This document shows positions 34,364-45,728 of a stretch of 64,000 nt of DNA, piece by piece (position 1 is the stretch's first letter; each line of letters begins with the position of its first letter). The translations under genes were made by a program, and so were the position numbers. The notes beneath the pieces were generated by a model. It was not told the origin of the DNA, ran no database searches, and saw only the letters and a list, made by a program, of their open reading frames with translations. The DNA comes from Warburgia ugandensis (taxonomy: Eukaryota; Streptophyta; Magnoliopsida; Canellales; Canellaceae): positions 25,697,618 to 25,761,617 of the forward strand of contig CP141128.1 of assembly GCA_035236585.1 (NCBI GenBank), given 5' to 3'.

Positions 34364-35384
34364 ATGCCTAGGAAGAAGGGAAGCAATGCTCCAAGACCTG
34401 AAGCCCCACCAGTGGACTCCACTGGGTCGGGCAACGGGGTGGCTGAGTTATTCCAAAAATTCTTACAAAACATGGGACAATACATGAATAGTCAAAGCCA
34501 AACTCCTACCCCCCGAGATCCTTCCCCTGATAAAGCAATAGATAGGACTGAGGTTCAGTTAGAAAGGTTTCAGAAACTAGCTCCCTCATTCACAGGAGAA
34601 GATGAAGCATCTACAGCTGAAAAATGGTTAATTGATATTGAAAAGATATTTAAAGCCATGAACATAGCTGAAGAAAGAAAAGTACCCATGGCCACATTCG
34701 TGTTTAGGGGAGAAGCTACCTTTGGGTGGGAAACAGCGGAAAGAACTTATTTTGATCAGCAAGAAACAATAGGATGGGAAGAGTTTAAAAAGGTCTTTAA
34801 CGACAAATATTATCCTAAACATATAAGGAAACAGAAGGAAAGGGAATTTATGGACTTAGAACAAGGAAATATGACCATCCAATAGTATGAAAGTAGATTC
34901 ATCAGCCTCCGAAGATTTGCACCACGTGCTCGTGCTGATGAGGAAGATACGGTCGAAAGATTTGTAGATGGACTCAACCCAGGACTCAGGAACAGAGTTC
35001 TAGGTTTCCAACCTACCACCGTAGCCAAGGCAGTAGAGATGGCCTCCCTATATGAAAAAGATTATCAAAGGAATCAGGCGATGAAGGAAACTAAGAACAT
35101 CAACACCATGAGAAACAAAGGAAAGAGACCATTTCAGTCATCTGGACCCGGGCCACCTTTCAAGAAGCTGTTTGAAAACAAAGGAAGAAGACTAGACTGG
35201 AAAACATGCCCTAAGTGTAACAGGAGTCATTTAGGCAAAACATGTCCTATTTTCAACATCACTTGCTATCTTTGTGAAGAACCAGGACATTTTACTAGGG
35301 ATTACCCAAACAGGAAAGTACAAGAGCGTAAAGAAGAACAAGTTCCAAAAAGCCAAGGACGTGTCTTTGCCTCACTTCTAGTCA
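34364..35384 (+). pseudogene. E2 gag, broken
   Basis: ATG at 34364 opens MPRKKGSNAPRPEAPP. The capsid region follows, with LERFQKLAPSFTGE, AEKWLIDIEKIFKAM, a WEEFKKVFNDKYYP segment and LEQGNMTIQ just before a TAG at 34883. The frame continues with YESRFISLRRFAPRA and VERFVDGLNPGLR. A zinc-knuckle region ends it: CPKCNRSHLGKTC, then CYLCEEPGHFTRDY, in which the last Cys of the CCHC box is replaced by Tyr. The frame is lost at about 35385. The start is supported by its position 127 bp after the primer site. The ancestral product is the nucleocapsid/capsid protein. Confidence 0.9.
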
Positions 35385-35795
35385 AGCCCAAGCTTCAAAT
35401 GCAGTCGTTGAAGGTATTCTTTCTATCTATGATACATCTGCTAAAGTTCTATTTGATACAGGCTCCACTCATTCTTTCATATCCCGGGAATTTACATCAT
35501 CCTTGGAAATTATACCACAGGACCTAGACTTCATTCTAGAAGTCATGACTCCTGTAGGCTAGGCACTTCCCACCTACTCTTATCTCCAGGATGTACCCAT
35601 TTTGATCAAGGACCATTTGCTACATACCAATCTTATCCACTTAGATATGAATGACTTCGACATCATCCTAGGTATGGACTGGCTAGCCTTTCATCAAGCC
35701 TTTGTTGATTGCCGCCAGAAACGTGTCACTTTTACCCTACCTAATGGAGACACTTTCACCCTCCAAGGAAGAAAGGATTATTCTGGAGTGTGTTA
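35385..35795 (+). pseudogene. E2 protease, broken
   Basis: The frame here is shifted relative to gag and returns at about 35790, so the protease domain sits between two compensating frameshifts. It reads SAKVLFDTGSTHSFIS, with the catalytic DTG intact at 35452-35460. [17 protein letters not shown] follows, the flap/C-terminal block of chromovirus proteases. A TAG at 35560 lies where relatives have Gln (PVG-stop-AL). The ancestral role is cleavage of the Gag-Pol polyprotein. Confidence 0.88.
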
Positions 35796-36745
35796 TTTCT
35801 GCCATGAAAGCAGTTAAACACATTGCTCAAGGATGCCCCTTCTTCTTAGCCAAGATTGAATCTGTCGAGAGTCCCCAACCAAAGCTAGAGGATGTCGAGG
35901 TAGTCCGAGAATTTCCTGACGTATTCCCTGAGGACTTACCAAGTCTACCTCCACCAAGGGAAATTGAGTTCATCATTGACCTTATACCCGGTACTTCCCC
36001 CATTTCCAAAGCTCCTTACCGAATGGCTCCTGCAGAACTAAGAGAACTGAAGACCCAGTTACAGGAACTACTTGACAAAGGGTTCATACGACCTAGCGTA
36101 TCTCCGTGGAGAGCTCCAGTCCTTTTTGTTAAGAAAAAGGATGGCTCCATGAGATTGTACATAGACTATGGATGCTGAATAGGGTCACCATTAAAAATAA
36201 GTACCCTCTTCCCCGAATTGATGATCTTTTCGATCAACTTTAGTCAGCCAGAGTCTTCTCTAAGATTGATCTACAATTAGGGTACCATCAACTTCAAGTT
36301 AGAGAAGAAGATATTCCTAAGACAGCCTTAAGGACTCGATACGGCCATTATGAATTCAGAGTGATGTCCTTTGGTTTAACTAATGCTCCAGCCGCATTTA
36401 TGGACCTCATGAATAGGGTGTTCAAGGAGTACTTAGATAAATTCATCATAGTGTTTGTGGATGATATCTAAATATATTCTGAAACTCCTGAAGACCATAT
36501 GGAACATCTAAGGATAACATTAAGCACCCTACGAGCACACAAGTTATATGCAAAATTCAGTAAGTGTGAGTTTTGGCTGGAAAAGGTTAATTTCTTAGGA
36601 CACATTATTTCTCAAGATGGCATAGCAGTTGATCCCACTAAGGTTGAATCAGTATAGAACTGGGAAAGACCTAAGACAGTCACAAAAATAAGAAGCTTCT
36701 TAGGACTTGCCGGACATTACAGGAGATTCATCGAAGGTTTTTCAC
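35796..36745 (+). pseudogene. E2 reverse transcriptase, broken
   Basis: Starts with a [18 protein letters not shown] segment, then [19 protein letters not shown] and [19 protein letters not shown]. The next block reads YIDYG where relatives have CIDYR. One base is missing at about 36170, and the frame resumes as [28 protein letters not shown] carries the first catalytic Asp, and FVDD at 36454-36465 is intact. Stops at 36241, 36469 and 36655 interrupt it. The end has [20 protein letters not shown]. The missing base lies inside the palm, so no full RT can be made. Confidence 0.92.
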
Positions 36746-36747
36746 AA

Positions 36748-37436
36748 ATGGCTTTACCTCTAACTAAGCTGACTAGGAAAGACACAAGATTTGAATGGAC
36801 TGATAAATGTGAGGAAAGCTTCCAAGAACTAAAAAGAAGGTTGACTACCGCACCTGTCCTTACCTTACCTTCAGGAAGTGGCAGATTTGAGATATACAGC
36901 GATGCCTCGCAACAAGGACTAGGCTGCGTACTTATGCAACATGGGATGGTGATTGCTTATGCTTCTCAGCAACTCAAGAAGCATGAAGTCAATTACCCGA
37001 CCCATGACTTGGAATTAGTGGCCATAGTCTTTGCCTTGCGAATATGGAGACATTATTTATGTGGGGAAAAGTTTGAAGTATTTACAGATCATAAGAGTCT
37101 TAAATATATCTTTTCCCAACAAGATTTAAACATGCGATAAAGAAGATGGATGGAATACTTAAAAGACTATGACTTCTCCATTCATTATCACCCTAAAAAA
37201 GCTAATGTGGTAGCTTATGCATTAAGCAGAAAAACCCAAGGGATGTGTGCAAGTTTATTAACGAAGAGATGGAAGCTACTACAGGAAGTAATCACATGGA
37301 AACCAGACATAAGCAAGCACAAGATCATCTTGGTAGGACTAACAATAAAGTCGGCTGTTAATGAAAAGGTTAAACAAGAACAGGAAGGGGATCCAGATAT
37401 ACAAGCTTTCATAGGAAAACCAGGGTTTACAAAAAG
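36748..37436 (+). pseudogene. E2 RNase H
   Basis: [12 protein letters not shown] leads into [16 protein letters not shown], with the first catalytic Asp, then [20 protein letters not shown] with the Glu, and [13 protein letters not shown] with the next Asp. A TAA at 37138 follows LNMR, where relatives have Gln. It continues with RRWMEYLKDYDFSIHYHP and KANVVAYALSR. The normal VADALSR motif reads VAYALSR, so the fourth acidic residue (Asp) has become Tyr. Confidence 0.9.
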
Positions 37437-38219
37437 GGAAGATGGTAGCGTTTACATGCAAGGAAGATTAGTGGTACCGGCTAATGAAGAGTTAAGACAA
37501 GAAATCTTAAAAGAGGCTCATAGGTCTAAGTATACTATACACCCAGGAGGGACTAAGATGTATCAAGACTTAAAGAAACAATATTGGTGGGATGGTATGA
37601 AAAGAGACATAGGGGAATTTGTGGCAAAGTGTTTAACATGTCAACAAGTAAAGGCTGAACATCAAAGACCTGTGGGATTGTTACAACCCCTTAAGTTACC
37701 TGAATGGAAATGGGACCATATTACAATGGGCTTCATCGTAGGACTACCCAAGACCTCTAAGGGTCATGACATGATCTAGGTAATTGTTGATAGATTAACT
37801 AAGACAGCCCATTTCCTTCCTATATGTCATACCCAATCCACTGACAGCCTATCTCAGCTATACATCAAAGAGATAGTAAGTCTACATGGTATACCCCTTA
37901 GTATCACTTCAGATAGGGATAGCCGCTTCACTTCCCAACTCTGGAAGTCTGTCCAAAAATCCTTAGGATCTTCCTTGAATTATAGCACAGCCTTCCATCC
38001 ACAGACCGATGTATAGTCAGAGCGCACAATCCAGATAGTCGAAGATATGTTGCGGACTTGTGCCCTCGATTGGAAGCAAAGCTGCGATGAAAACCTACCG
38101 CTAGTCGAGTTTGCGTACAACAATAGCTTTCAGTCAAGCATTGGCATGCTCCATACGAGGCGCTCTATGGGAGACCCTGTCGATCACCCACCAATTGGAG
38201 TGAAGTTGGAGAGTCCAGG
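37437..38219 (+). pseudogene. E2 integrase, first catalytic Asp lost
   Basis: The zinc site is present: His pair in EAHRSKYTIHPGG and Cys pair in CLTCQQVK. The core begins WKWDHITMGF; the Gly at 37729-37731 replaces the Asp that is the first catalytic residue in relatives. The second Asp (SDRDSRF) and the Glu (SERTIQ) are kept. TAG codons lie at 37777 (Trp in relatives) and 38014 (Gln). One base is missing at about 38147, which scrambles the end of the domain in frame, but the shifted frame still reads the expected YEALYGRPCRSP. Confidence 0.9.
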
Positions 38220-38762
38220 GTGCTCCAATCCGAGCTAGTAGAGCAATGTGCCGAGAAGGTCAAACTCATAAGAAGACGCCTCCTCACAGCTCAAAGCCAC
38301 CGAAAGAGCTATGCTGATCGATGGAGGAGACTATTGGAATTCGACATAGGAGAGCACGTTTTCCTGAAGATATCTCCCACTAAAGGAGTTATGAGGTTCG
38401 GTATCAAAGGCAAGCTTAGTCCGCGTTACAGAGGACCTTTCGAAATCCTGGAGAAAGTGGGAAAAGTGGCCTGCAGGATCGGACTACCCCCTTAGCTATC
38501 CGAAGTGCATAATGTATTCCATGTATCTATGCTAAGGAGGTACGTGCCTAACCCCGCTCATGTCATCAACCAGGTACCCATAGAGTTGACGGAGGATCTC
38601 AAGCTAGAGACAAGACCAGTTGAGATCCAAGATCGTAAGAATAAGAAGCTGCGGGACAAGGACATACCCTTAGTCAAAGTTGTGTGGAGAAATGCGCACA
38701 TGGAAGAAGAGACTTGGGAACCGGAGTCAGAAATGTGAGAAAAGTACCCCAAGATCTTTTGA
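38220..38762 (+). pseudogene. E2 integrase C-terminus and chromodomain-like tail
   Basis: Contains KLSPRYRGPFEILEKV, the GPY/F module, then HNVFHVSMLRRYVPNP, then the tail DIPLVKVVWRNAHMEEETWE. The last pattern (V-x-V-x-W and E-x-T-W-E) is the C-terminal chromodomain of Tekay/Del-type chromoviruses, thought to guide integration into heterochromatin. TAG at 38493 and TGA at 38736 interrupt it (Gln and Arg codons in relatives). The natural end is TGA at 38760-38762. Confidence 0.88.
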
Positions 38763-38782
38763 CTCTATATAGTAGAATTTAG

Positions 38783-38811
38783 GGGGAAAAATTCCCCTAA
38801 GTGGGTAAGAA
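38783..38811 (+). promoter_or_regulatory. E2 polypurine region and adjacent hairpin
   Basis: GTGGGTAAGAA (38801-38811) touches the 3' LTR start and is the likely, partly decayed polypurine tract; E1 has AAGGGGGGAAGA in the same position. Just upstream, GGGGAA-AAA-TTCCCC (38783-38797) forms a perfect hairpin. Confidence 0.55.
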
Positions 38812-41414
38812 TGTAATGACTCCAATTTTGTAATATTGAAATTCCAAGTTTAGCAATGAAAAGATCAGTTTTTGAAGATAAGGGCATTTTAGTCATTTCA
38901 CTATTCACCTTGACTGAACCCAGGAATTTGGTCCTAAAAATGATTTCATTAGATGCGTCTCGGAAAAAGGAATCCAACGAGACCAAAATCACCCAAAACG
39001 GAGTTAAAATGAGCAAGTTATGGCCCTTTGAAGTTCAGGGGCAAAATTGTAAATTTTACAAAAACGGTTTAACCTGCAAAACACAGGGGCCCGTTTTGAT
39101 ACAGGCACCCCTTCATCTTCAACCTCTAGAGGGTTCTAGAATGGCGGTGATTGGAGGAGAAATCACAGCCATTGTGGAGGTTTCTCCACTGCCATTCAAA
39201 GGCAGTGAGAGCCCCCTCCAGAACCCTCTCTTAACTCTATAAATAGAGCTCTTGGGTGCCTCTAATGGCAACCCAAAATGTTGGAGAAAACCCATCGTGG
39301 AGCAGTGACCTAGAGGAGAAAACAAGGAGACAAACCCAACAACGAGCCAGGTACACCCAAGATCCCTTAAAACACATCTCCCCCATAGTTCCAAGGTCAA
39401 TTTCCCTACGTTTTTGCATGAAAAACCATGCAAAACGAAGCCCAGGAGAGCCACCAAGGACCCAAGGACATTCCCTGGGCCGCACTGGTCCGACAGGATT
39501 GAACCAGGGTGTCTTGAGGATGCCCTGGTTCCCCAACAACCAGGACGTTCTAGTCGGAACGTCCCACGTGGTTCCCGTTTGAAAAACCAAACGGGCGCGT
39601 CCAGGGACGTGCCCGCAAAAGAGACATTAGGGCGGAAAACTCGGCGCATCTGCAGACGAGCCCGCTGAGGCACACGCCGCAGACGTGCAGCATGCTAGCA
39701 GTGCATCATTTTTTTTGGTTCCTTAAGGAAGCCGGGGCGCACGTTGCAGACGCGCAGCGCCCTAGCATTTCGTCTTTTTATTTTTAATACTCCTATGTAC
39801 ATACGACACTAAAACGCTTATAACTTGAGATCTAGACTCCGATTGAGGCGTCGCAAAAGGCGTTGTGTCCATGTCGACGGCGCGGACACATCCAAACTAT
39901 AAAATCCCTGATCAAGGCCCAATCAAAGGTGGGCATGACCCTTAGAATAGGATGGTGGTGCGTGGCCACTAGAACTTTGGAAAACTGAGGACACCAAGGC
40001 CCAATTAGGACCTTAGGACACCCATAGGCATAGGGATGGACCCCTAATGCCTAGGTAATAAGACCAATTACTCTAAAATCCATAAAAGACAGGCCAAACT
40101 AACCTTGATTCCCCAAACCATGATCAAGAGCGTCCGAGGATAAAAGGGTTAGTGCGACTTAGCTAGGTAGGTACTCTATCACTATTAGATTCCTTTAAAA
40201 AGAAATATTATTGTTTGAAGTACATGACTTGTTTAGCATGACATAATTCAATATGCATGTAATAAATGCTTTGTACATAGACATGTTTTGTAAATGATTG
40301 CATATGCATTATGCACATATATGTTTTGCAAACAAGTGCATACATTGCATGATTTAAGTACTTGCAAAGATTGCATGTCCTTGAGGGTTGCCAAAAGACG
40401 CTGGAGTGCCGAGGGCTAGGCAGTTGTGAGGAACCCAAAGAGGACAGGTTTTGAAAAGAGGTTTTGGCTTATTTGATCTTATGTGATTTGGGCTAGTAAG
40501 CCCGTGGGTACTATGGCGAGGGGTTTGGGTTGGCCACCCAGCCTCTACCACTACTAAGTGGAATGGGTACCACGCCCAAAAATGGGCATGTCCCTACGTC
40601 AACTGCATGTGGTACAGGGGCTACCACTAGTGTCACGGCATTGGGTCGATGTGTCATATGCCCCGTGGAGGCTATGACGCTGTGTCCTTAGGTACCCGAG
40701 GACCACACGGCGGCGAGGTCATGGGCATAATTTGAACCCTATGGTTTGATGATTTATGTGCATTGCATATGGCATGATATAAGGTTGGTCGACCATACCA
40801 TACTAGAGATCCATGAGTTGGACTCTATGAAGCATCTATTGCATATCATGATGTTATCATATATATGTATATGATACTTTCAATTTTGGATTATGTGATC
40901 CTTTAAGTCATTAGTATTTCAGTTTGATAACGGATTCTTATATTGATATTGAGCTTGAGCATTTAGACATGCACATGCTTTGAAAGAACATATGATTTTA
41001 AAACATCTCATGCATTATAAAACTAGTAGTGATAGGCTCCTACTGAGTATAGTATATACTCACCCAATCCTCAACATTTTTCAGACACCAAGTAAATACT
41101 TAAGGACAAGGAACGTTCGTGCTAGGAAGACACCCAGACAAAGTGTAAGTAAGTAAACCCCTACCTTATCTTTCAATTTTACTTAGTTGTAGTTACTCTC
41201 TAATAGCTGGGGCTGTGACTAACACTTTCTTGGGAATAATATTGATTTAAACTTTGCCATGGCTAAATAATTTGAGAATGTGTTTTGACACTCAGGGTTT
41301 TTATGAAAGATTGTTTTCCAAAAGAAAAAGATTTTTCATGCATCTCATACTTATAAAACAAGAGATCTCGCCTTTTTATCAAAATTGCATCATATAAAAA
41401 CCCGGGTCGTGACA
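38812..41414 (+). repeat. E2 3' LTR (2,603 bp)
   Basis: Starts TGTAATGACTCCAATTTTG and ends CGGGTCGTGACA, followed by the right TGAGG duplication (41415-41419). It is nearly collinear with the 5' LTR. TATA box at 39237-39246, CpG-rich block about 39540-39780, hairpin 41044-41062. The 184-aa minus-strand frame at 39119-39673 falls entirely in the LTR and is not preserved in the 5' LTR. Confidence 0.95.
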
Positions 41415-41419
41415 TGAGG

Positions 41420-42330
41420 TGAGACATACTATACCAACACCACCACCATCTACTCCCACACTAGGACAAGGGCAATCTTCCCTTGTACCAAGTGAAGAAG
41501 TTGGAAAATCCCCATTAGGACCAGAAAAAGTTGACAAAATGATGAAGAGATTTCAAAAAAGGACTACAATGTATGATGGCAATGGTGAAGCTGAAAAGGC
41601 TGAGGAATGGATATATGAAGTTGAAAAGACTTTTAGTGCACTACGCACTCCTTCAGAGTTGAAGGTGAAATTTGCCACATAGTTATTCAAACAAGAAGCT
41701 GCATTTTGGTGGAGATCAGCTAACAACACCTTCTTCTCGAATTCTGAAGATATTACATGGGAAGAATTTAAGGAAGTATTCAACCATAAATATTTTCCTT
41801 CGCATGTACAACAAAGGAAGTTGATAGAGTTTTTGGACCTAAAGCAAGGGAATATGTAGGTGGTGGACTATGATAACAAGTGCACACAACTAAGGAGATT
41901 CCCGACTCATGTGTGTGACACAGAAACACACATCGTAGATCGATTCATTGAAGGGCTACACCCAGGGCTGAAAATAAAGGTGCTGGGTCCTAAACCCACT
42001 ACCTTGGCAGACTATGTGAAAATGGCCTCCAAGTTTGGAGATGAGTACAAAAAGGGTCAAATTACTAAGTTCAGTGGAGGAGGAAACAATAACCCAAGGC
42101 CTTTCCAGAAGAATAAAAGACCTTGGAACAATTTTAAGCCTCAAAGAAATCAAAGGAACAATGCACCAAGGCCAAATAGACAGCCATGTCCAAGATGTAG
42201 AAAATTTCACCAAGGCAATATCTACCCACGACCTATACAACAACAACCACAATGATTTCCAATCAAGTGCCACAATTGTGGGGAGTATGGACATATCGCC
42301 GCCCATTGTACCAAACCATTGGCAGTCAGG
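41420..42330 (+). pseudogene. E1 gag, main part after the E2 insertion
   Basis: Continues the frame from 31621. It has KMMKRFQKRTTMYDGNGEAE, AEEWIYEVEKTFSALR, WEEFKEVFNHKYFP and LDLKQGNM, then FIEGLHPGLKIKVLG. This is a chromovirus capsid parallel to E2 gag. Basic, Asn-rich sequence follows, then two cysteine boxes. The first (CPRCRKFHQGNIY) has lost its final Cys; the second, CHNCGEYGHIAAHC at 42268-42309, is a perfect CCHC knuckle. Stops lie at 41680, 41857 and 42253; the last is TGA just before the second knuckle, consistent with CGA to TGA. Confidence 0.9.
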
Positions 42331-42864
42331 GAGGCAAAACTAGAAATTGCTCCTCGACACCAAGGAAGGGTCTTTGCCATCACTGACGACCAAGCTGGAC
42401 CATCCAATGCGGTAATTGAAGGTACACTACTTGTAGCAGACAACTATGCCAAAGTACTGTTTGATTCTGGATGTACGCATTCCTTTATATCTTGTGAATT
42501 TGCATTTAGTATGCAACTATCAGTGAAAAACTTAGGATTTGATCTAGATGTAACAACTCCAGTTAGAAAAACAGTTAAACTACAAGAATAGTTGCATAAT
42601 GTACCTCTAGAAGTATTGGGCAAAAGAATGGACATACACCTCATTTTATTGAACATGGAAGATTTTGACATCATACTGGGTATGGACTAGTTAGCAAAAT
42701 ACTGGGTAGTTATGGACTGTCACAAGAAAAAACTCACATTTAGTATACCAGGGGTGGAAGTATTAATACTGTATGGGAAACACAATGACTTAGACAAATC
42801 CATCATTTCAACTATGAAGGCAGTCAAACATATGTCCAAGGGGTGTTAGGCATTTCTAGCAACA
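42331..42864 (+). pseudogene. E1 protease
   Basis: Same frame as gag. AKVLFDSGCTHSFIS carries the active-site Asp at 42463 (DSG). EDFDIILGMD follows and then TAG at 42688 (Trp in relatives). Another TAG at 42589 lies between. The domain ends with STMKAVKHMSKGC and TAG at 42847, a Gln position, before the RT linker. Confidence 0.88.
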
Positions 42865-43770
42865 ATGGTTTCCTTAGATGTTGAACAGCCCAGGATAACA
42901 GAAATTGAAATGGTCAGGGAATTCCAAGTTGTTTTTCCTAAAGAACTACCAGGGTTACCCCCACACAAAGAAATTGAGTTTACCATTGAAGTAATTCCTG
43001 GTACAACTCCAATTTCTAAAGCACCTTATAGGATGGCCCCAGCAGAGTTGAAAGAGTTAAAAGGACAATTGCAAGAATTGTTAGAAAAAGTGTTTGTTAG
43101 ACGAAGTAGTTCACCATGGGGAGCACCAATAATATTTGTGAAGAAGAAGGATGAGTCAATGAGATTATGCATTGATTATAGAATGTTGAACAGTGTCATA
43201 GTGAAAAATAGGTATCCCTTACCTCGCATTGATGATCTCTTTGATCAACTCCAATCTGCTAAGGTCTTTTATAAAATTGACCTTAGATCAGGATATCATC
43301 AATTGCGTATTAAGGATGAAGACATACCCAAGTCAGCATTAAGAACTCGATATGGGCATTACGAGTTTCTAGTCATGTCTTCCGGGCTGACCAATGCACT
43401 AACAGTGTTTATGGATTTGATGAATAGAATCTTCAAAGAATTTTTGGATAAATTTGTGATTGTATTTATTAACGATATACTGATTTACTCTACCAATATC
43501 AAAGAACATCAAGAACGCTTATGAATTGTACTAAATACCCTCAGAACACATAAACCGTTTGGTAAATTTAGTAAGCGTGAATTCTGGTTAGAGAAGGTCA
43601 ATTTTTTAGGTCATGTAATTTTCATGAATGGAGTAGAAGTGGACCCCACCAAGATTGAAGCAGTAATGAATTGGGAGAAACCTAAAACATAAACAGAAAT
43701 ATGTAGTTTTCTTAGACTAGCAGGATACTACCATAGATTCACTCAAGGGTTCTCTCGTCTAGCTCTTCCT
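42865..43770 (+). pseudogene. E1 reverse transcriptase with altered active site
   Basis: Open from 42865 to 43524: [73 protein letters not shown], then [10 protein letters not shown] with the first catalytic Asp at 43279. The YVDD/FVDD box reads FIND at 43465-43476: the first Asp of the pair is Asn (AAC), which should abolish polymerisation. The neighbouring [11 protein letters not shown] also departs from the usual FGLTNAP. TGA at 43522 and TAA at 43690 follow. The end reads [15 protein letters not shown]. Confidence 0.93.
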
Positions 43771-44394
43771 ATGACTTCCTTGACAAGAAAGGGGGTACAA
43801 TTCACTTGGTTAGAAGAATGTGAAAATAGTTTTCAAGAGCTAAAGAAGAGGTTAACTACAACACCAGTATTGACTTTGCCAGCTGGGAGTGGGGGATATG
43901 AAATATATTATGATGCTTCAGGCAAAGGGTTAGGAGGTGTGTTGATGCAAAATGGGAAGCTCATTGCTTATGCATTTAGACAATTGAAGAAACATGAAAT
44001 AAATTACCCAGTACATGACCTAGAATTGGCAGTTGTAGGTTTTGCATTGAAAATTTGGAGACATTATTTGTATGAAGAAAAATTCAATGTATTTACAGAT
44101 TATAAGAGTCTCAAATACATCTTCACTCAGGCTGATTTGAATATGATACAAAGAAGATGGATAGAGTATATCAAAGACTACGATTTTGCCATCCAATACC
44201 ATCCTGGGAAGGCAAATGTAGTAGCTGATGCATTAAGTAGACAACCAAGAGCTCTACTCACAAACATCACAATTAAATCAGTTTTTGTAGAAAGTGTCCT
44301 TAAAGCCCAAGAAGAAGATACAACAACTCAGGAATTGTGTGAAAAGAAAGGATTTGTTAAGGGTATAGATGGGGGCATACGTTTTTAGGAGAGA
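43771..44394 (+). pseudogene. E1 RNase H
   Basis: [12 protein letters not shown] leads to [16 protein letters not shown] with the first Asp, then [20 protein letters not shown] with the Glu, and [13 protein letters not shown]. It ends [19 protein letters not shown] and [11 protein letters not shown] with the final Asp. Four acidic residues are present. The frame closes with TAG at 44386, where relatives have Gln, between RNase H and integrase. Confidence 0.9.
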
Positions 44395-45250
44395 TTGGTG
44401 GTTCCTTCAAATACATGTCTGAGAAAGGAATTGATACAAGAAGCCCATCAGTCAAAGTTTTCTATACACCCTCGAGGTACAAAGATGTATCAAGATTTAA
44501 AAAGAAACTTTTGGCGGGAAGGCATGAAGAGAGAAATAGGAGAATTTGTGGCTAAATGTCTAAATTGTCAACAAGTAAAGGCTGAACACCAAAGACCAGC
44601 TGGAATGTTACAAACATTGGAACTTCCAGAATGGAAATGGGACAATATCACTATGGATTTTGTAGTGGGATTGCCAAGAACCCAGGCAGGCCATGACATG
44701 ATTTGGGTGGTTGTGGATAGGCTAACAAAGTCAGCACATTTCCTTCCAATTAGACAAAGCCAATCAGTTGACAGTCTGACTAAGTTATACATCAAAGAAA
44801 TAGTAAGACTTCATGAGATTCCACTATCCATTATCTAGGATAGGGATGGAAGATTTACTTCAAGATGTTGGAAGAGTGTATAACAAGCCTTGGGAGTCTC
44901 ACTTAAACTCAGTACAGCATTTCACCCTCAAACAGATGGTCAATCAGAAAGGACTATTCAAACCTTAGAAGATATGTTGAGAGCATGTGCATTAGATTGG
45001 AAAGGCAGTTGGGATGAACATCTTCCTTTAGTAGAATTTGCATATAACAACAATTTTCAGGCAAGTATTGGTATGGCACCATATGAAGCATTGTATGGAC
45101 GGCCATGTCGATCACCAACTTGTTGGAGTGAAGTTGGAGAAAGAAAGCTGATAAAGTCAGAACTAGTGGAACAATATGTAGACACGGTCAGATTGATACA
45201 GAAGAGGTTGTTAATAGCACACAGTCAACAAATGAGTTACGCAAATAAAG
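44395..45250 (+). pseudogene. E1 integrase
   Basis: The zinc site is complete: EAHQSKFSIHPRG and CLNCQQVK. The catalytic triad is kept: Asp in ITMDFVVGLP (44656), Asp in DRDGRFTS (44839) and Glu in SERTIQ (44947). Between them stops occur at 44836 and 44881. It ends with FQASIGMAPYEALYGRPC and the SELVEQYVDTVRLIQ helix. One base is missing at about 45250, which shifts the frame before the C-terminal module. Confidence 0.92.
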
Positions 45251-45272
45251 ATGTAGAAACCTGAAATTTGAT

Positions 45273-45692
45273 GTGGGGGAGCACGTATTTCTAAAAGTAT
45301 CACCTGTCAAAGGAGTAATGAGGTTTGGAAGCAAAGGAAAACTTAGTCCTAGATTCATTGGTCCATTTGAAATCTTAGAAAAAGTTAGTCCAATGCCCTA
45401 CAAATTAGCCTTACCACCCCAACTCTTTGGAATACATAGTGTCTTTGATGTGTCTATGCTAAGGAAATACCTCCAAGACGACACTCATGTACTTCAAAGG
45501 GCGCCAGAAGAGCTAAAGCCTGACCTAACCTTCGAAGAGAAGGCAATACAAATTCTGGCCCATAAGGAACAGATGTTAAGAACCAAAAGCATTCCGTTAG
45601 TTAAAGTCCTGTGGCAACATCACTCTGTTGAGGAAGCCACGTGGGAAACGGAAGTAGAAATGAGGAAGACACACCCTAGTTTGTTTGAGTAA
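45273..45692 (+). pseudogene. E1 integrase C-terminus and chromodomain-like tail
   Basis: After the frameshift: GEHVFLKVSPVKGVMRFG, LSPRFIGPFEILEKV (GPY/F module), HSVFDVSMLRKYL, and the tail SIPLVKVLWQHHSVEEATWE, a chromodomain-like motif as in E2. It is open to its natural stop 50 bp before the 3' LTR. E1 and E2 share this layout, placing both in the Tekay/Del-type group (family knowledge). Confidence 0.9.
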
Positions 45693-45728
45693 GTATTGTA
45701 TTACAAATTTCAAGGACAAAATTATTGT

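Larger units (their letters stand above)
31622..41414 (+). mobile_element. E2: Tekay/Del-type chromovirus nested in E1 gag
   Basis: 9,793 bp. LTRs 31622-34223 and 38812-41414 start TGTAATGACT and end TGACA, with the target duplication TGAGG on both sides. A tRNA-iMet primer site follows the 5' LTR. Internal order is gag, protease, RT, RNase H, integrase, chromodomain-like C-terminus. Ten nonsense codons (34883, 35560, 36241, 36469, 36655, 37138, 37777, 38014, 38493, 38736) and four frameshifts (about 35385, 35790, 36170, 38147) break it. The LTRs differ by about 20 changes in the first 480 bp, fewer per base than in E1, which fits its later arrival. Confidence 0.95.

Noticed and set aside
39119-39673. 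184-aa minus-strand frame, and 153 aa at 32027-32488, in the E2 LTRs
   Set aside because: They lie in the GC-rich LTR leader where stops are rare by composition. The frames differ between the two LTRs and show no motif.
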